The translations under genes were made by a program, and so were the position numbers. 64,000 nucleotides of DNA from Pseudomonas gingeri (GTDB taxonomy: Bacteria; Pseudomonadota; Gammaproteobacteria; Pseudomonadales; Pseudomonadaceae), in NCBI RefSeq assembly GCF_013385635.1, contig NZ_JACAPR010000008.1:1-64000 (forward strand). Direction: 5' to 3'. Every line of letters begins with the position of its first letter. The first letter of the stretch is position 1. Positions 38,510 to 48,023 of the stretch are shown one piece after another. Under the pieces are notes generated by a model. It was not told the DNA's origin and made no database searches. It saw nothing but the letters and a program-made list of their open reading frames with translations.

Positions 38510-39339
38510 AGCACTGGTCCCGCACTCGTCTGATGCACCAGACGCTCGACGAAGAACTCCAGATGTCCGCGTGGGTTGGCGGGCAACGGCCAGGTGTCGA
38601 CCTTCTGGGCAATGGCCTTGAACGCCAGGGCGCATTTCGAACGCGGAAACGCCTCGTAGACCGCACGCTGCTTCTGCACGGCCTTGCGCACGCATTCATC
38701 GTAGGGAACGGCCCCGACGTATTGTAGGGCTACATCAAGGAAGCGATCCGTGACCTTGGTCAACTTGGCGAACAGATTGCGCCCTTCCTGCGGGCTCTGG
38801 GCCATGTTGGCCAGCACGCGAAAACGATTCATGCCGTAGTCACGGTTGAGCAGCTTGATCAGCGCGTAGGCGTCGGTGATCGAGGTCGGCTCGTCGCAGA
38901 CCACCAGCAGGACTTCCTGGGCCGCGCGGACAAAACTGACTACTGAGTCACCGATACCCGCAGCGGTGTCGATCACCAGCACATCAAGGTTGTCGCCGAT
39001 ATCGCTGAAGGCCTGGATCAGGCCGGCATGCTGGGCCGGGCTCAGGTGGACCATGCTCTGGGTGCCGGAGGCAGCCGGTACGATACGGATCCCGCCCGGC
39101 CCTTGCAGCAGCACATCACGCAGCTCACAACGACCCTCGACCACATCGGCCAGGGTGCGTTTGGGGGTCAACCCCAGTAAAACGTCGACATTTGCCAGCC
39201 CCAGATCGGCGTCCAGCAGCATGACCCGCCGGCCAAGCTCAGCCAGTGCCAGGGACAAGTTCACTGACACGTTAGTCTTCCCGACGCCACCCTTGCCGCC
39301 GGTCACCGCGATCACCTGTACGGGATGCATGCTGCCCAT
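38506..39339 (-). CDS. fleN: Flagellar number regulator FleN (FlhG)
   Basis: This 277-residue MinD/ParA-type ATPase has Walker A GGKGGVGKTNVSVNLS, A' LLDADLGLANVDVLLG and VIDTAAGIGDSV. FleN binds the regulator FleQ and limits flagella to one at the pole, together with FlhF. Ribosome site AAGAAGAG precedes the ATG. A small ORF precedes it. Confidence 0.96.
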   Translation of the reverse strand: MGSMHPVQVIAVTGGKGGVGKTNVSVNLSLALAELGRRVMLLDADLGLANVDVLLGLTPKRTLADVVEGRCELRDVLLQGPGGIRIVPAASGTQSMVHLSPAQHAGLIQAFSDIGDNLDVLVIDTAAGIGDSVVSFVRAAQEVLLVVCDEPTSITDAYALIKLLNRDYGMNRFRVLANMAQSPQEGRNLFAKLTKVTDRFLDVALQYVGAVPYDECVRKAVQKQRAVYEAFPRSKCALAFKAIAQKVDTWPLPANPRGHLEFFVERLVHQTSAGPVL

Positions 39340-39348
39340 GTTCTCTTC

Positions 39349-39453
39349 TTACCTTGTCTTGCTTAGACGGAAGGCCACATAACTGGCTGCGCGCTCCCGG
39401 AGGGAACTAATGCCTGGCAGACCATCGATGTAGGTGCATTGCAACGTCTTCAT
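39349..39453 (-). CDS. Possible 34-residue small protein between flhF and fleN
   Basis: The frame encodes MKTLQCTYIDGLPGISSLRE then RAASYVAFRLSKTR and stops at TAA (39351-39349). The ATG has a strong GAGG site 5 bp upstream, it begins 7 bp after the flhF stop, and it ends 9 bp before fleN, so it fits tightly in the operon and leaves almost no untranslated gap. No domain or signal is recognised. Alternatively it is a spacer ORF that couples fleN translation to flhF. Confidence 0.5.
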   Translation of the reverse strand: MKTLQCTYIDGLPGISSLRERAASYVAFRLSKTR

Positions 39454-39460
39454 GATTACC

Positions 39461-40792
39461 TCAACCCACTCGTTTGGACGGGCTGTGGTAGATGTCAGCG
39501 AACATATCGGCCATGGCCTCTTCGCTGGGTTCTTCCTGCATTTGCACACTGACTGCGCGGCTCACCAACTGGTGGCGGCGTGGCAAATGCAGATCGTCCG
39601 GAATCCTTGGACCATCGGTCAGATAGGCCACCGGCAATTCATGGCTGATGGCCAGGCTCAGCACTTCACCGAGACTCGCCGTTTCATCCAGTTTAGTCAG
39701 GATGCAGCCGGCCAGCCCGCAGCGCTTGTAGCTGTGGTAGGCGGCGGTCAGCACCTGTTTCTGGCTGGTCGTGGCCAGGACCAGGTAATTCTTGGCCTTG
39801 ATCCCGCGTCCGGCCAGGCTTTCCAGTTGCATGCGCAGCGCCGGGTCACTGGCCTGCAGGCCGGCGGTATCGATCAGCACCACACGCTTGCGCAGCAGCG
39901 GATCGAGGGCTTGCGCCAGGGATTGGCCCGGGTCGACGTGGGTCACCGGTACATTGAGAATCCGCCCCAGGGTCTTGAGCTGTTCCTGGGCACCGATCCG
40001 GAAGCTGTCCATGCTCACCAGGGCAATGTTCTGCGCGCCGTACTTGAGCACGTAGCGCGCCGCCAGCTTGGCCAGCGTGGTGGTCTTGCCCATGCCGGCC
40101 GGACCGACCATGGCTATGACCCCACCTTCTTCCAACGGTTCGATCTCGGGCGTAACGATCATCCGCGCCAGGTGCGCCAGCAGCATGCGCCAGGCCTGGC
40201 GTGGCTCTTCGATGCCGGTGATCAGTGCCAGCAGGTCGCGCGACAGCGGGCCGGACAGGCCGACACGCTGCAGACGGCGCCAGAGGTTGGCCTGTGCCGG
40301 CTGGCTGCCCTGCAACTGGTTCCAGGCCAGGGAGCCGAGCTGGACTTCCAGCAGTTCGCGCAGGCCATTGAGTTCAAAACGCATCGAATCGAAGACCCGC
40401 TGATCCACCGCCGGGGCCGCCGCCATGGCAGGCGCCGGGGCCGGACGTCGTGGTTCGTCGAAGGTCGGCTCGATCAGCGGTTCGGCGGCGGTCAGTGGCA
40501 GGCCGGCGAACAACTGGCGATTGGTGGTCGTATCGCTCTCGCCTTCGCTGCGCAGGCTCAGTTCGGCCTGGGCGGTGACGATCCGCGACTGGGTCTTGCG
40601 CAGCTCGTCCTCGAGCTCCATGTTCGGCACACGCGGCGCCAGGGCCGAGAGCTTGTAGTCCAGGGCAGCCGTCAGCTCGACACCGCCCGCAATCCGGCGG
40701 TTGCCGATGATAGCCGCGTCCGAGCCCAGTTCATCACGAACCAGCTTCATGGCCTGACGCATATCGGCGGCGAAAAAACGCTTAACTTGCAT
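39461..40792 (-). CDS. flhF: Flagellar placement GTPase FlhF
   Basis: This 443-residue SRP-type GTPase has an N-terminal basic segment (MQVKRFFAADMRQAMKLVRDELGSDAAI) and a variable middle. The NG domain has P-loop GPAGMGKTTTLAKLAARY and DTAG, with TKLDETASLG near the end. FlhF marks the pole for flagellar assembly and is balanced by FleN. Confidence 0.95.
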   Translation of the reverse strand: MQVKRFFAADMRQAMKLVRDELGSDAAIIGNRRIAGGVELTAALDYKLSALAPRVPNMELEDELRKTQSRIVTAQAELSLRSEGESDTTTNRQLFAGLPLTAAEPLIEPTFDEPRRPAPAPAMAAAPAVDQRVFDSMRFELNGLRELLEVQLGSLAWNQLQGSQPAQANLWRRLQRVGLSGPLSRDLLALITGIEEPRQAWRMLLAHLARMIVTPEIEPLEEGGVIAMVGPAGMGKTTTLAKLAARYVLKYGAQNIALVSMDSFRIGAQEQLKTLGRILNVPVTHVDPGQSLAQALDPLLRKRVVLIDTAGLQASDPALRMQLESLAGRGIKAKNYLVLATTSQKQVLTAAYHSYKRCGLAGCILTKLDETASLGEVLSLAISHELPVAYLTDGPRIPDDLHLPRRHQLVSRAVSVQMQEEPSEEAMADMFADIYHSPSKRVG

Positions 40793-40803
40793 AACCCACT
40801 ACC

Positions 40804-42933
40804 TCAGCCGTTGGGCCCTACTGTCGCAACGATGGTGACTTGCTTGTTGTCCGGAATTTCCTGGTAGGCCAAGACATGCAGGCTTGGTACCGCCAGGCGG
40901 CCGAACCGCGAAAGCATCGCGCGAACCGGACCCGCCACCAGCAGGATCACCGGCTGCCCCTGCATCTCTTGACGCTGGGCGGCATCGATCAGTGAACGCT
41001 GCAGTTTTTCAGCCATGCTCGGCTCCAGGAGAACCCCTTCTTCCGAGCCTTGTCCGGCCTTCTGCAGACTATTGAGCAATATTTGTTCCAACCTTGGTTC
41101 CAAGGTGATCACAGGCAGCTCGGAGTCAAGCCCTACAATGCTTTGGACGATTGCGCGAGACAAGCCGACGCGCACCGCAGCCACCAAAGCGGCAGTATCT
41201 TGACTCTTGGCGGCATTGTTTGCGATGGCTTCGGCAATGCTGCGGATATCGCGTACCGGCACATGTTCGGCGAGTAGGCACTGCAGCACCTTGAGCAGGT
41301 GCGACAGGGAAATGATGCCCGGCACCAGCTCTTCGGCCAGCTTCGGCGAGCCCTTGGCCAGCAGTTGCATGAGTTGCTGCACTTCTTCGTGACCGATCAG
41401 CTCGCTGGAGTGCTTATAGAGAATCTGGTTGAGGTGCGTCGCCACCACCGTACTGGCATCCACCACCGTGTAGCCCAGGGACTGCGCCTGAGAGCGCTGG
41501 CTGATTTCGATCCAGACCGCCTCCAGGCCGAAAGCCGGGTCCTTGGCGGTGATGCCGTTGAGGGTACCGTAGACCTGACCCGGGTTGATCGCCAGCTCGC
41601 GATCCGGGTAGATCTCCGCCTCGGCCAGGGTCACACCCATCAGCGTCAGGCGGTAGGCACTGGGCGCCAGGTCGAGGTTGTCACGAATATGCACAGTGGG
41701 CATCAGGAAGCCCAGGTCCTGGGACAGCTTCTTGCGCACACCCTTGATCCGCGCCAGCAATTGCCCGCCCTGGTTGCGGTCCACCAGCGGAATCAGGCGA
41801 TAACCCACTTCCAGGCCGATCATGTCGATCGGAGTGACGTCATCCCAGCCCAGCTCCTTGGTTTCCATGGCGCGGGCCGGCGAAGGCAGCAGTTCCTGCT
41901 GGCGCTGGACTTCGGCCAGGGCCTGGACCTTGACCACGTTCTGTTTCTTCCAGAGCAGATAGGCCGCGCCGCCGGCCACCAGGGCCAGGCTGAGGAAGGA
42001 AAAATGCGGCATGCCCGGCACCAGCCCCATCACCGCCATCAGGCCGGCGGCCACGCCGAGGGCCTTGGGCGAGGCGAACATCTGCCGGTTGATCTGCTTG
42101 CCCATGTCTTCCGAGCCGGAAGCACGGGTCACCATGATGGCTGCTGCTGTAGATAACAACAGTGATGGCAATTGCGCCACTAAACCGTCACCGATGGTCA
42201 GCAGGGCGTAGACCTTGCCGGCATCGGCAAATGACATGTTGTGCTGGAAGATACCGACCGCCATGCCGCCGATCAGGTTGATGAACAGGATCAGCAAACC
42301 GGCGATGGCGTCACCACGAACGAATTTGCTGGCACCGTCCATGGAGCCGTAGAACTCGGCTTCCTGGGCCACTTCCAGGCGACGCAGCTTGGCTTGTGGC
42401 TGATCGATCAGACCGGCGTTGAGGTCGGCGTCGATCGCCATCTGCTTACCCGGCATCGCATCGAGGGTGAAACGCGCGCTCACCTCGGAAATCCGCCCGG
42501 CACCCTTGGTCACCACGACGAAGTTGATGATCATCAAGATGGCGAAAACCACGATACCGACCACGTAGTTACCACCGATCACCACCTCGCCGAAGGCCTG
42601 GATCACCTTGCCCGCGGCGGCATGGCCGTCCTGGCCGTGGAGCATCACCACCCGGGTGGAGGCCACGTTCAGGGCCAGGCGCAACAGCGTGGCGATCAGC
42701 AGGATGGTCGGGAAGACGGCGAAGTCCAGCGGCCTCAGGGCGTAGACGCAGACCAGCAGGACAACGATCGACAAGGCGATGTTAAAGGTGAAGAAGACGT
42801 CCAGCAGGAATGCCGGCACCGGCAGCATCATCATCGCCAGCATGACCAACAGCAGCAGCGGCACGCCCAGGTTGCCCCGGCCGAGACCACTCAGGTTACT
42901 GCGCGCCGTGTTGATAAATTGAGTGCGATCCAC
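40804..42933 (-). CDS. flhA: Flagellar export apparatus protein FlhA
   Basis: This 709-residue protein has eight membrane helices in the first half and a large cytoplasmic domain forming the nonameric export ring. The FHIPEP-type signature TKGAGRISEVSARFTLDAMPGKQMAIDADLNAG is present. It starts with GTG (42933) behind GAGGAA. It heads flhA-flhF-fleN-fliA, with a sigma-54 type element about 60 bp upstream. Confidence 0.96.
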   Translation of the reverse strand: MDRTQFINTARSNLSGLGRGNLGVPLLLLVMLAMMMLPVPAFLLDVFFTFNIALSIVVLLVCVYALRPLDFAVFPTILLIATLLRLALNVASTRVVMLHGQDGHAAAGKVIQAFGEVVIGGNYVVGIVVFAILMIINFVVVTKGAGRISEVSARFTLDAMPGKQMAIDADLNAGLIDQPQAKLRRLEVAQEAEFYGSMDGASKFVRGDAIAGLLILFINLIGGMAVGIFQHNMSFADAGKVYALLTIGDGLVAQLPSLLLSTAAAIMVTRASGSEDMGKQINRQMFASPKALGVAAGLMAVMGLVPGMPHFSFLSLALVAGGAAYLLWKKQNVVKVQALAEVQRQQELLPSPARAMETKELGWDDVTPIDMIGLEVGYRLIPLVDRNQGGQLLARIKGVRKKLSQDLGFLMPTVHIRDNLDLAPSAYRLTLMGVTLAEAEIYPDRELAINPGQVYGTLNGITAKDPAFGLEAVWIEISQRSQAQSLGYTVVDASTVVATHLNQILYKHSSELIGHEEVQQLMQLLAKGSPKLAEELVPGIISLSHLLKVLQCLLAEHVPVRDIRSIAEAIANNAAKSQDTAALVAAVRVGLSRAIVQSIVGLDSELPVITLEPRLEQILLNSLQKAGQGSEEGVLLEPSMAEKLQRSLIDAAQRQEMQGQPVILLVAGPVRAMLSRFGRLAVPSLHVLAYQEIPDNKQVTIVATVGPNG

Positions 42934-42994
42934 CGGTATTCCTCGTCACCTTGAAGCAAACTTTTGACGCTCAAAGCGTCGCAAAACCTGCTTG

Positions 42995-43010
42995 TGCAAG
43001 AAACCTTCCA
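42995..43010 (-). promoter_or_regulatory. Sigma-54-like promoter element before flhA
   Basis: The - strand reads TGGAAGGTTTCTTGCA: GG and GC are 10 bp apart, with TTGCA at -12, but the -24 box differs from TGGCAC. It lies 62 bp upstream of the flhA GTG. FleQ/RpoN control of flhA is known in Pseudomonas aeruginosa. Confidence 0.55.
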
Positions 43011-43044
43011 ACTCTGTCGAAGTGATTGAAAATGCGCGGAACGA

Positions 43045-43085
43045 GTGGATGATCGCTCCCACGCGCGGCACAGGAACGATCGGCG
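43045..43085. repeat. Degenerate GATCG/TCCCACGCG repeat between flhB and flhA
   Basis: GATCGCTCCCACGCGCGGCA followed by GGAACGATC resembles the module repeated at 12301-12488. It lies in the 175-bp gap between the end of flhB and the start of flhA, together with the sigma-54 site; no gene is seen there. Confidence 0.5.
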
Positions 43086-43108
43086 TGCCGGCAAGACCGG
43101 GGAAGCCT

Positions 43109-44248
43109 TCAGGAATCGCGGCGCAGCTCCGGTGGAATTGGCAGGTTGTCCTTGAGCGGATCCGGCCGCTTGCCCTTGCCCGCGCGGAACTGGCGGATCT
43201 GGAAGACATAGGCAAGCACTTGCGCCACCGCCAGGTAGAGCCCCGCCGGAATTTCCTGATCCAGTTCGGTGGAGTAGTAGATCGAACGCGCCAGGGCCGG
43301 CGATTCGAGCAGCATGATCTCGTGCTCGACGGCGATCTCGCGGATTTTCAGGGCGATAAAGTCGTTACCCTTGGCCAGCAGCACCGGCGCCCCGCCCTTC
43401 TCGGCGTCGTACTTGAGCGCCACGGCGTAGTGGGTCGGGTTGGTGATGACCACATCCGCCTCGGGGATCGCCGCCATCATGCGCCGCTGGGACATCTCGC
43501 GCTGCAACTGGCGAATCCGCTGCTTGACCTCCGGTCGGCCTTCCTGGTCCTTGTACTCGTCACGCACTTCCTGCTTGGTCATCAGCAGTTTCTTGTGACT
43601 TTCCCAGAGCTGTACCGGCACATCCACCGCGGCAATCAGCAACAGCCCGAGGGACATCCACAAGGCACTCCAGCCCACCACCTGCAGGCTGTGGATAATC
43701 GACGACTCCAGGGGCTCATGGGCGATGCGCACCAGATCGTCGATATCCGACGACAACACCGACAGCGCCACCAGCAACACGATGATGAATTTCGCCAGGG
43801 CCTTGAGCAGTTCCACAAGAGCCTTGGTCGAAAACATCCGCTTGAGCCCGGCGAGCGGATTCATCCGACTGAACTTGGGCGCCATGCTGCCCGCCGCGAA
43901 CAACCACCCCCCCAGGGAGATCGGCCCGATAAAGGCCGCCAGCAGCAAGGTCAGCAGGATCGGCTGAACCGCCCAGAGCGCCGTCTTGCCCGACTGCAGG
44001 AGGAAGATCGCCATGTAGCGCTGATCAAGCACCACCTCGCGGGACAACGTGAAGTTCAGGCGCATCAGTTCGGCCATGGCCTGGGCCAGCGCGCCACCAA
44101 AGACCAGCAATCCACCCGTCCCGGCCAGCATTACCGCCAGGGTATTGAGCTCCTTGGAGCGGGCAATCTCACCCTTCTCACGGGAATCCTTCTTCCTTTT
44201 CTCCGTGGGGTCTTCTGTCTTGTCCTGACCGCTCTCGCTCTCTGCCAT
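43109..44248 (-). CDS. flhB: Flagellar export switch protein FlhB
   Basis: This 379-residue protein has four membrane helices and a cytoplasmic domain with the self-cleavage motif NPTH at residues 270-273 (ITNPTHYAVALKYD). FlhB changes export from rod/hook to filament substrates after signalling by FliK. It is the last gene of fliLMNOPQR-flhB, 3 bp after fliR. Confidence 0.96.
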   Translation of the reverse strand: MAESESGQDKTEDPTEKRKKDSREKGEIARSKELNTLAVMLAGTGGLLVFGGALAQAMAELMRLNFTLSREVVLDQRYMAIFLLQSGKTALWAVQPILLTLLLAAFIGPISLGGWLFAAGSMAPKFSRMNPLAGLKRMFSTKALVELLKALAKFIIVLLVALSVLSSDIDDLVRIAHEPLESSIIHSLQVVGWSALWMSLGLLLIAAVDVPVQLWESHKKLLMTKQEVRDEYKDQEGRPEVKQRIRQLQREMSQRRMMAAIPEADVVITNPTHYAVALKYDAEKGGAPVLLAKGNDFIALKIREIAVEHEIMLLESPALARSIYYSTELDQEIPAGLYLAVAQVLAYVFQIRQFRAGKGKRPDPLKDNLPIPPELRRDS

Positions 44249-44251
44249 GGC

Positions 44252-45034
44252 TCAGGGCGCCCGTATCAGTTGACGTAAAAACTGCAGGGCCTCGACGGCC
44301 AGCGGTTGATACTGATTGAGAATATCGCCCAGGCTCACCCAGAGGATGAACATCCCCAACACCAGCGTCAGCGGGAAACCGATGGAGAAGATGTTCAACT
44401 GTGGCGCGGCGCGGGTCATGATGCCAAAGGCCACGTTGACCACCAGCAAGGCGGTGATCGCCGGCAGCACCAGCATCAGCGCGGCACCCAGGACCCAACC
44501 GAGCTTGCCGGCAATTGCCCACAAGTCCGTGGTCGACAGCCCGCTGCCGACCGGGAAAGTAGTGAAGCTCTCGGTCAATACCTCGAACACCACCAGATGA
44601 CCGTTCATCGCCAGGAACATCAGCGTCACCAGCATGGTGAAGAACTGCCCGATCACCGCACTGGAGACACCGTTGATCGGATCGACCATGGACGCGAAGC
44701 CCATGCCCATCTGCACCGCGACAATCTGTCCGGCGACCACGAAGGCCTGGAAGAACAACTGCAGGGAGAAACCGAGCAGGGCACCGAAGATGATCTGCTC
44801 GGCGATCAGCATCAACCCGCTGAGATCCAGCGGATGCACCTCGGGCATCGGCGGCAGCCCCGGCGCGATCACCACGGTGATGGCAAAGATGAAATACAGC
44901 CGCACCCGCCGCGGCACCAGGGTGGTCCCGAAGATCGGCATGGTCATGATCACCGCGCCGACCCGGAACATCGGCAGCATGAAACTGGCGACCCAGGTGC
45001 TGATCTGCGTATCGGTCAGCGCGAGCAGCGACAT
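44252..45034 (-). CDS. fliR: Flagellar export protein FliR
   Basis: This 260-residue polytopic protein of the export gate has the conserved MLPMFRVGAVIMTMPIFG and QMGMGFASMVDPINGVSSAVIGQF. It forms the FliPQR gate complex in the inner membrane. Confidence 0.95.
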   Translation of the reverse strand: MSLLALTDTQISTWVASFMLPMFRVGAVIMTMPIFGTTLVPRRVRLYFIFAITVVIAPGLPPMPEVHPLDLSGLMLIAEQIIFGALLGFSLQLFFQAFVVAGQIVAVQMGMGFASMVDPINGVSSAVIGQFFTMLVTLMFLAMNGHLVVFEVLTESFTTFPVGSGLSTTDLWAIAGKLGWVLGAALMLVLPAITALLVVNVAFGIMTRAAPQLNIFSIGFPLTLVLGMFILWVSLGDILNQYQPLAVEALQFLRQLIRAP

Positions 45035-45035
45035 G

Positions 45036-45305
45036 TCAGCCGATGACCTGCGGGATACTGCCGTAGAGCGACAGGATGTATTCCATGAATTTCTGTATCA
45101 GCCAGGGACCCGCAACGATCAGGGTGATCAGCATCACCAGCAGGCGCGGGAGAAAACCCAGGGTCTGTTCGTTGATCTGCGTGGCGGCCTGGAACATCGC
45201 CACCAGCAGGCCGATGAGCAGGGTCGGAACCACCAGCACGGTGACCATCAGCGTGGTCAGCCAGAGGGCATCGCGAAAGATGTCAATTGCAACTTCAGGC
45301 GTCAT
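45036..45305 (-). CDS. fliQ: Flagellar export protein FliQ
   Basis: This 89-residue protein of two membrane helices starts MTPEVAIDIFRDALWLTTLM and contains FQAATQINEQTLGFLPRLL, the conserved FliQ loop. It is part of the FliPQR export gate and sits one base before fliR. Confidence 0.95.
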   Translation of the reverse strand: MTPEVAIDIFRDALWLTTLMVTVLVVPTLLIGLLVAMFQAATQINEQTLGFLPRLLVMLITLIVAGPWLIQKFMEYILSLYGSIPQVIG

Positions 45306-45326
45306 GGCGCACTACTCGTGAAGGTT

Positions 45327-46079
45327 CTAGACACCACCAAAACTGCTCGCCAGGGTACCGATGATCAGCGCCCAGCCATCCACCAGCACGAACAGCATGA
45401 TCTTGAACGGCAGGGAAATAATCAGCGGCGACAGCATCATCATCCCCATCGCCATCAACACACTGGCGATCACCAGGTCGATGACCAGGAACGGAATGAA
45501 GATCATGAAACCGATCTGGAACGCGGTCTTCAGTTCGGAAGTGACGAAGGCCGGCACGATAATGGTCAGCGGCGCCTGGTCGGGCGTGGCGATGTCGGTA
45601 CGCTTGGACAAGCGCATGAACAACTCCAGGTCACTGCTGCGGGTCTGCGCCAGCATGAAGTCCTTGAGTGGCCCCTGGGCCTTGAGCACCGCGTCCTGGG
45701 CCGTGAGCTTCTCGGCCAGGTAGGGCTGCAGGGCATCCTGGTTCACCTTGTCGAAGACCGGCGCCATGATGAACAGGGTCAGGAACATCGCCATGCCGGT
45801 CAGAATCTGGTTCGACGGCGTCTGCTGCAAGCCCAGGGCCTGGCGCAGGATCGAAAAGACGATGATGATCCGGGTAAAGCTGGTCATCAGGATGACGAAC
45901 GCCGGGATAAAACTCAGCGCCGTCATGATCAGCAGGATCTGCAGGCTGACCGAGTACTCCTGCTGCCCGTTGGCCCCGGTACCGAGGGTGATGGCCGGGA
46001 TCGACAGCGGATCGGCGCCGAACGCCAGTGGCGCGGCCAGCACCAGCGTCAGGGCGAGGATAAAACGCAACGCAGCCAT
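45327..46079 (-). CDS. fliP: Flagellar export protein FliP
   Basis: This 250-residue protein has a cleavable signal peptide (ending AFGA), then the conserved [32 protein letters not shown] and [24 protein letters not shown]. It is the core of the export gate. The ATG at 46079 overlaps the fliO stop (TGATG), so a GTG one codon earlier was not used. Confidence 0.96.
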   Translation of the reverse strand: MAALRFILALTLVLAAPLAFGADPLSIPAITLGTGANGQQEYSVSLQILLIMTALSFIPAFVILMTSFTRIIIVFSILRQALGLQQTPSNQILTGMAMFLTLFIMAPVFDKVNQDALQPYLAEKLTAQDAVLKAQGPLKDFMLAQTRSSDLELFMRLSKRTDIATPDQAPLTIIVPAFVTSELKTAFQIGFMIFIPFLVIDLVIASVLMAMGMMMLSPLIISLPFKIMLFVLVDGWALIIGTLASSFGGV

Positions 46080-46525
46080 CACTTCTTGTCCTTACCCAGC
46101 AATTCCATCAGGCGTTGAGCGAACTCCGGAGGCGCCGGCTCGCCACTCGGGACCTGGACCGGCTCCTTGAGCACATGCAACGGCGTTATGGTGCCTGGTG
46201 TCAGGCCAAGCAGGATCTGCTCGTTGCCGACCTGCACCAGCACCAAACGATCACGCGGCCCGAGGGCGCGGGAGCCGATCAACTCGATCACCTGCCCCTT
46301 TTTGCCCGCCGGCCCCGCCTGCTGCACACGACGCAACAGCCAGGCCAGGGCAAAGATGATCCCCAGCACCAGCAGCAAGCCCAACACCAGTTGCGTCAGC
46401 TGCCCGGCCATGCCACCGCCGATCGCCGGTGCAGCCGCGGTCGCCGCCGCCACGGTCGTAGCCACGGGCTCAGCCGCCAGTACACTGAACGGCAACAGCA
46501 GGAGACCGCCGAGGAGCCTGCTCAT
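46079..46525 (-). CDS. fliO: Flagellar protein FliO
   Basis: This 148-residue protein has an N-terminal signal-like helix, one membrane helix (about 43-63, [22 protein letters not shown]) and the conserved cytoplasmic [31 protein letters not shown]. FliO helps FliP gate assembly. Confidence 0.92.
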   Translation of the reverse strand: MSRLLGGLLLLPFSVLAAEPVATTVAAATAAAPAIGGGMAGQLTQLVLGLLLVLGIIFALAWLLRRVQQAGPAGKKGQVIELIGSRALGPRDRLVLVQVGNEQILLGLTPGTITPLHVLKEPVQVPSGEPAPPEFAQRLMELLGKDKK

Positions 46526-46987
46526 TCAGCGCAACTTCTTGATGCGTTCGCTCGGGCTGATCACGTCCGTCAGACGGATACCGAACTTTTCGTTGACCAC
46601 CACCACTTCACCGTGGGCAATCAGCGTGCCGTTGACCAGCACATCCAACGGCTCGCCGGCCAGGCGATCGAGTTCGATCACCGACCCCTGGTTCAGTTGC
46701 AGGAGGTTGCGGATATTGATATCGGTGCTGCCGACTTCCATGGAAATCGACACCGGGATATCCAGGATCACGTCCAGGTTCGGACCGTCGAGGGTCACCG
46801 GCTCGTGGCTCTTCGGCACACTGCCGAATTCTTCCATCGGCAGGCGGTTGGAGCTCGGCGCGGTACCGGCATCGGCCGCCAGCAGGGCGTCGATATCGTC
46901 CTGGCCGGTTTCGCCGGACTCTTCCAGGGCAGCCGCCCACTCGTCAGCCAGGGCCTGGTCGTCAGTCATATCGTGTTCGTCAGCCAT
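46526..46987 (-). CDS. fliN: Flagellar switch protein FliN
   Basis: This 153-residue protein has a variable acidic N-terminal part and a C-terminal SpoA domain (LDVILDIPVSISMEVGSTDINIRNLLQLNQGSVIELDRLAGEPLDVLVNGTLIAHGEVVVVNEKFGIRLTDV). It forms the C-ring with FliM and FliG and binds CheY-P. It directly precedes fliO with no gap. Confidence 0.95.
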   Translation of the reverse strand: MADEHDMTDDQALADEWAAALEESGETGQDDIDALLAADAGTAPSSNRLPMEEFGSVPKSHEPVTLDGPNLDVILDIPVSISMEVGSTDINIRNLLQLNQGSVIELDRLAGEPLDVLVNGTLIAHGEVVVVNEKFGIRLTDVISPSERIKKLR

Positions 46988-47045
46988 CAGTTGTCCTCGG
47001 CGGGCAGAAAATCAGTTAACACAGCTCATTCCTTGATCGACCCGC

Positions 47046-48014
47046 TCAACGGCGTTCGATCGGCTCAATCACTTGCAATGCCAGGTTGCCCTTGTGGGAA
47101 CCGAGCTTGACCTTGAACGACGGCACGCCGTTGGCGCGCATGACCATGTCCTCGGGCAACTCCACCGGAATCACGTCGCCCGGCTGCATGTGCAGGATGT
47201 CCCGCAGGCGCAGTTGACGACGCGCCACCGTGGCGCTGAGCGGTACCGCCACGTCCAGCACGTCTTCACGCAGGGCCTTGACCCAGCGCTCGTCCTGGTC
47301 GTCGAGGTCCGACTGGAAACCGGCGTCGAGCATTTCCCGTACCGGCTCGATCATCGAGTACGGCATGGTCACGTGCAGGTCGCCGCCACCGCCGTCGAGC
47401 TCGATATGGAAGGTCGAGACCACCACCGCTTCGCTCGGGCCGACGATGTTGGCCATGGCCGGGTTCACTTCCGAGTTGATGTACTCGAAATTGACTTCCA
47501 TGATCGCCTGCCAGGCTTCCTTCAAGTCGATGAAGGCCTGCTCCAGCACCATGCGCACCACACGCAGCTCGGTCGGAGTGAATTCGCGCCCCTCGATCTT
47601 GGCGTGACGACCGTCCCCGCCGAAGAAGTTGTCCACCAGCTTGAACACCAGCTTGGCGTCGAGGATAAACAGGGCGGTGCCACGCAGCGGCTTGATCTTG
47701 ACCAGGTTGAGACTGGTCGGCACATACAGCGAGTGCACGTATTCGCCGAACTTCATCACCTGCACCCCGCCCACCGCCACATCGGCGGAGCGACGCAACA
47801 TGTTGAACATGCTGATACGGGTATAGCGGGCAAAACGCTCGTTGATCATCTCCAGGGTCGGCATGCGTCCACGGACGATGCGATCCTGGCTGGTCAGGTC
47901 GTAGCTTTTGACGCTGCCGGGTTCGGCGGCGTTTTCGGTCTGTACCAGACCGTCATCGACACCATGCAAGAGGGCATCGATCTCATCCTGGGACAGCAGG
48001 TCTTGCACGGCCAT
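47046..48014 (-). CDS. fliM: Flagellar switch protein FliM
   Basis: This 322-residue C-ring protein opens with the CheY-binding peptide LSQDEIDALLHG. The middle domain carries the GGxG-like FFGGDGR segment and the C-terminal SpoA domain follows (LRDILHMQPGDVIPVELPEDMVMRANGVPSFKVKLGSHKGNLALQV). It controls rotation direction. Confidence 0.96.
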   Translation of the reverse strand: MAVQDLLSQDEIDALLHGVDDGLVQTENAAEPGSVKSYDLTSQDRIVRGRMPTLEMINERFARYTRISMFNMLRRSADVAVGGVQVMKFGEYVHSLYVPTSLNLVKIKPLRGTALFILDAKLVFKLVDNFFGGDGRHAKIEGREFTPTELRVVRMVLEQAFIDLKEAWQAIMEVNFEYINSEVNPAMANIVGPSEAVVVSTFHIELDGGGGDLHVTMPYSMIEPVREMLDAGFQSDLDDQDERWVKALREDVLDVAVPLSATVARRQLRLRDILHMQPGDVIPVELPEDMVMRANGVPSFKVKLGSHKGNLALQVIEPIERR

Positions 48015-48023
48015 GTCGTGATC

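Noticed and set aside
38510..38695. Longer fliA start inside fleN
   Set aside because: The extension overlaps the fleN coding sequence in another frame and has no sigma-28 homology; the ATGA overlap start is normal for this operon.
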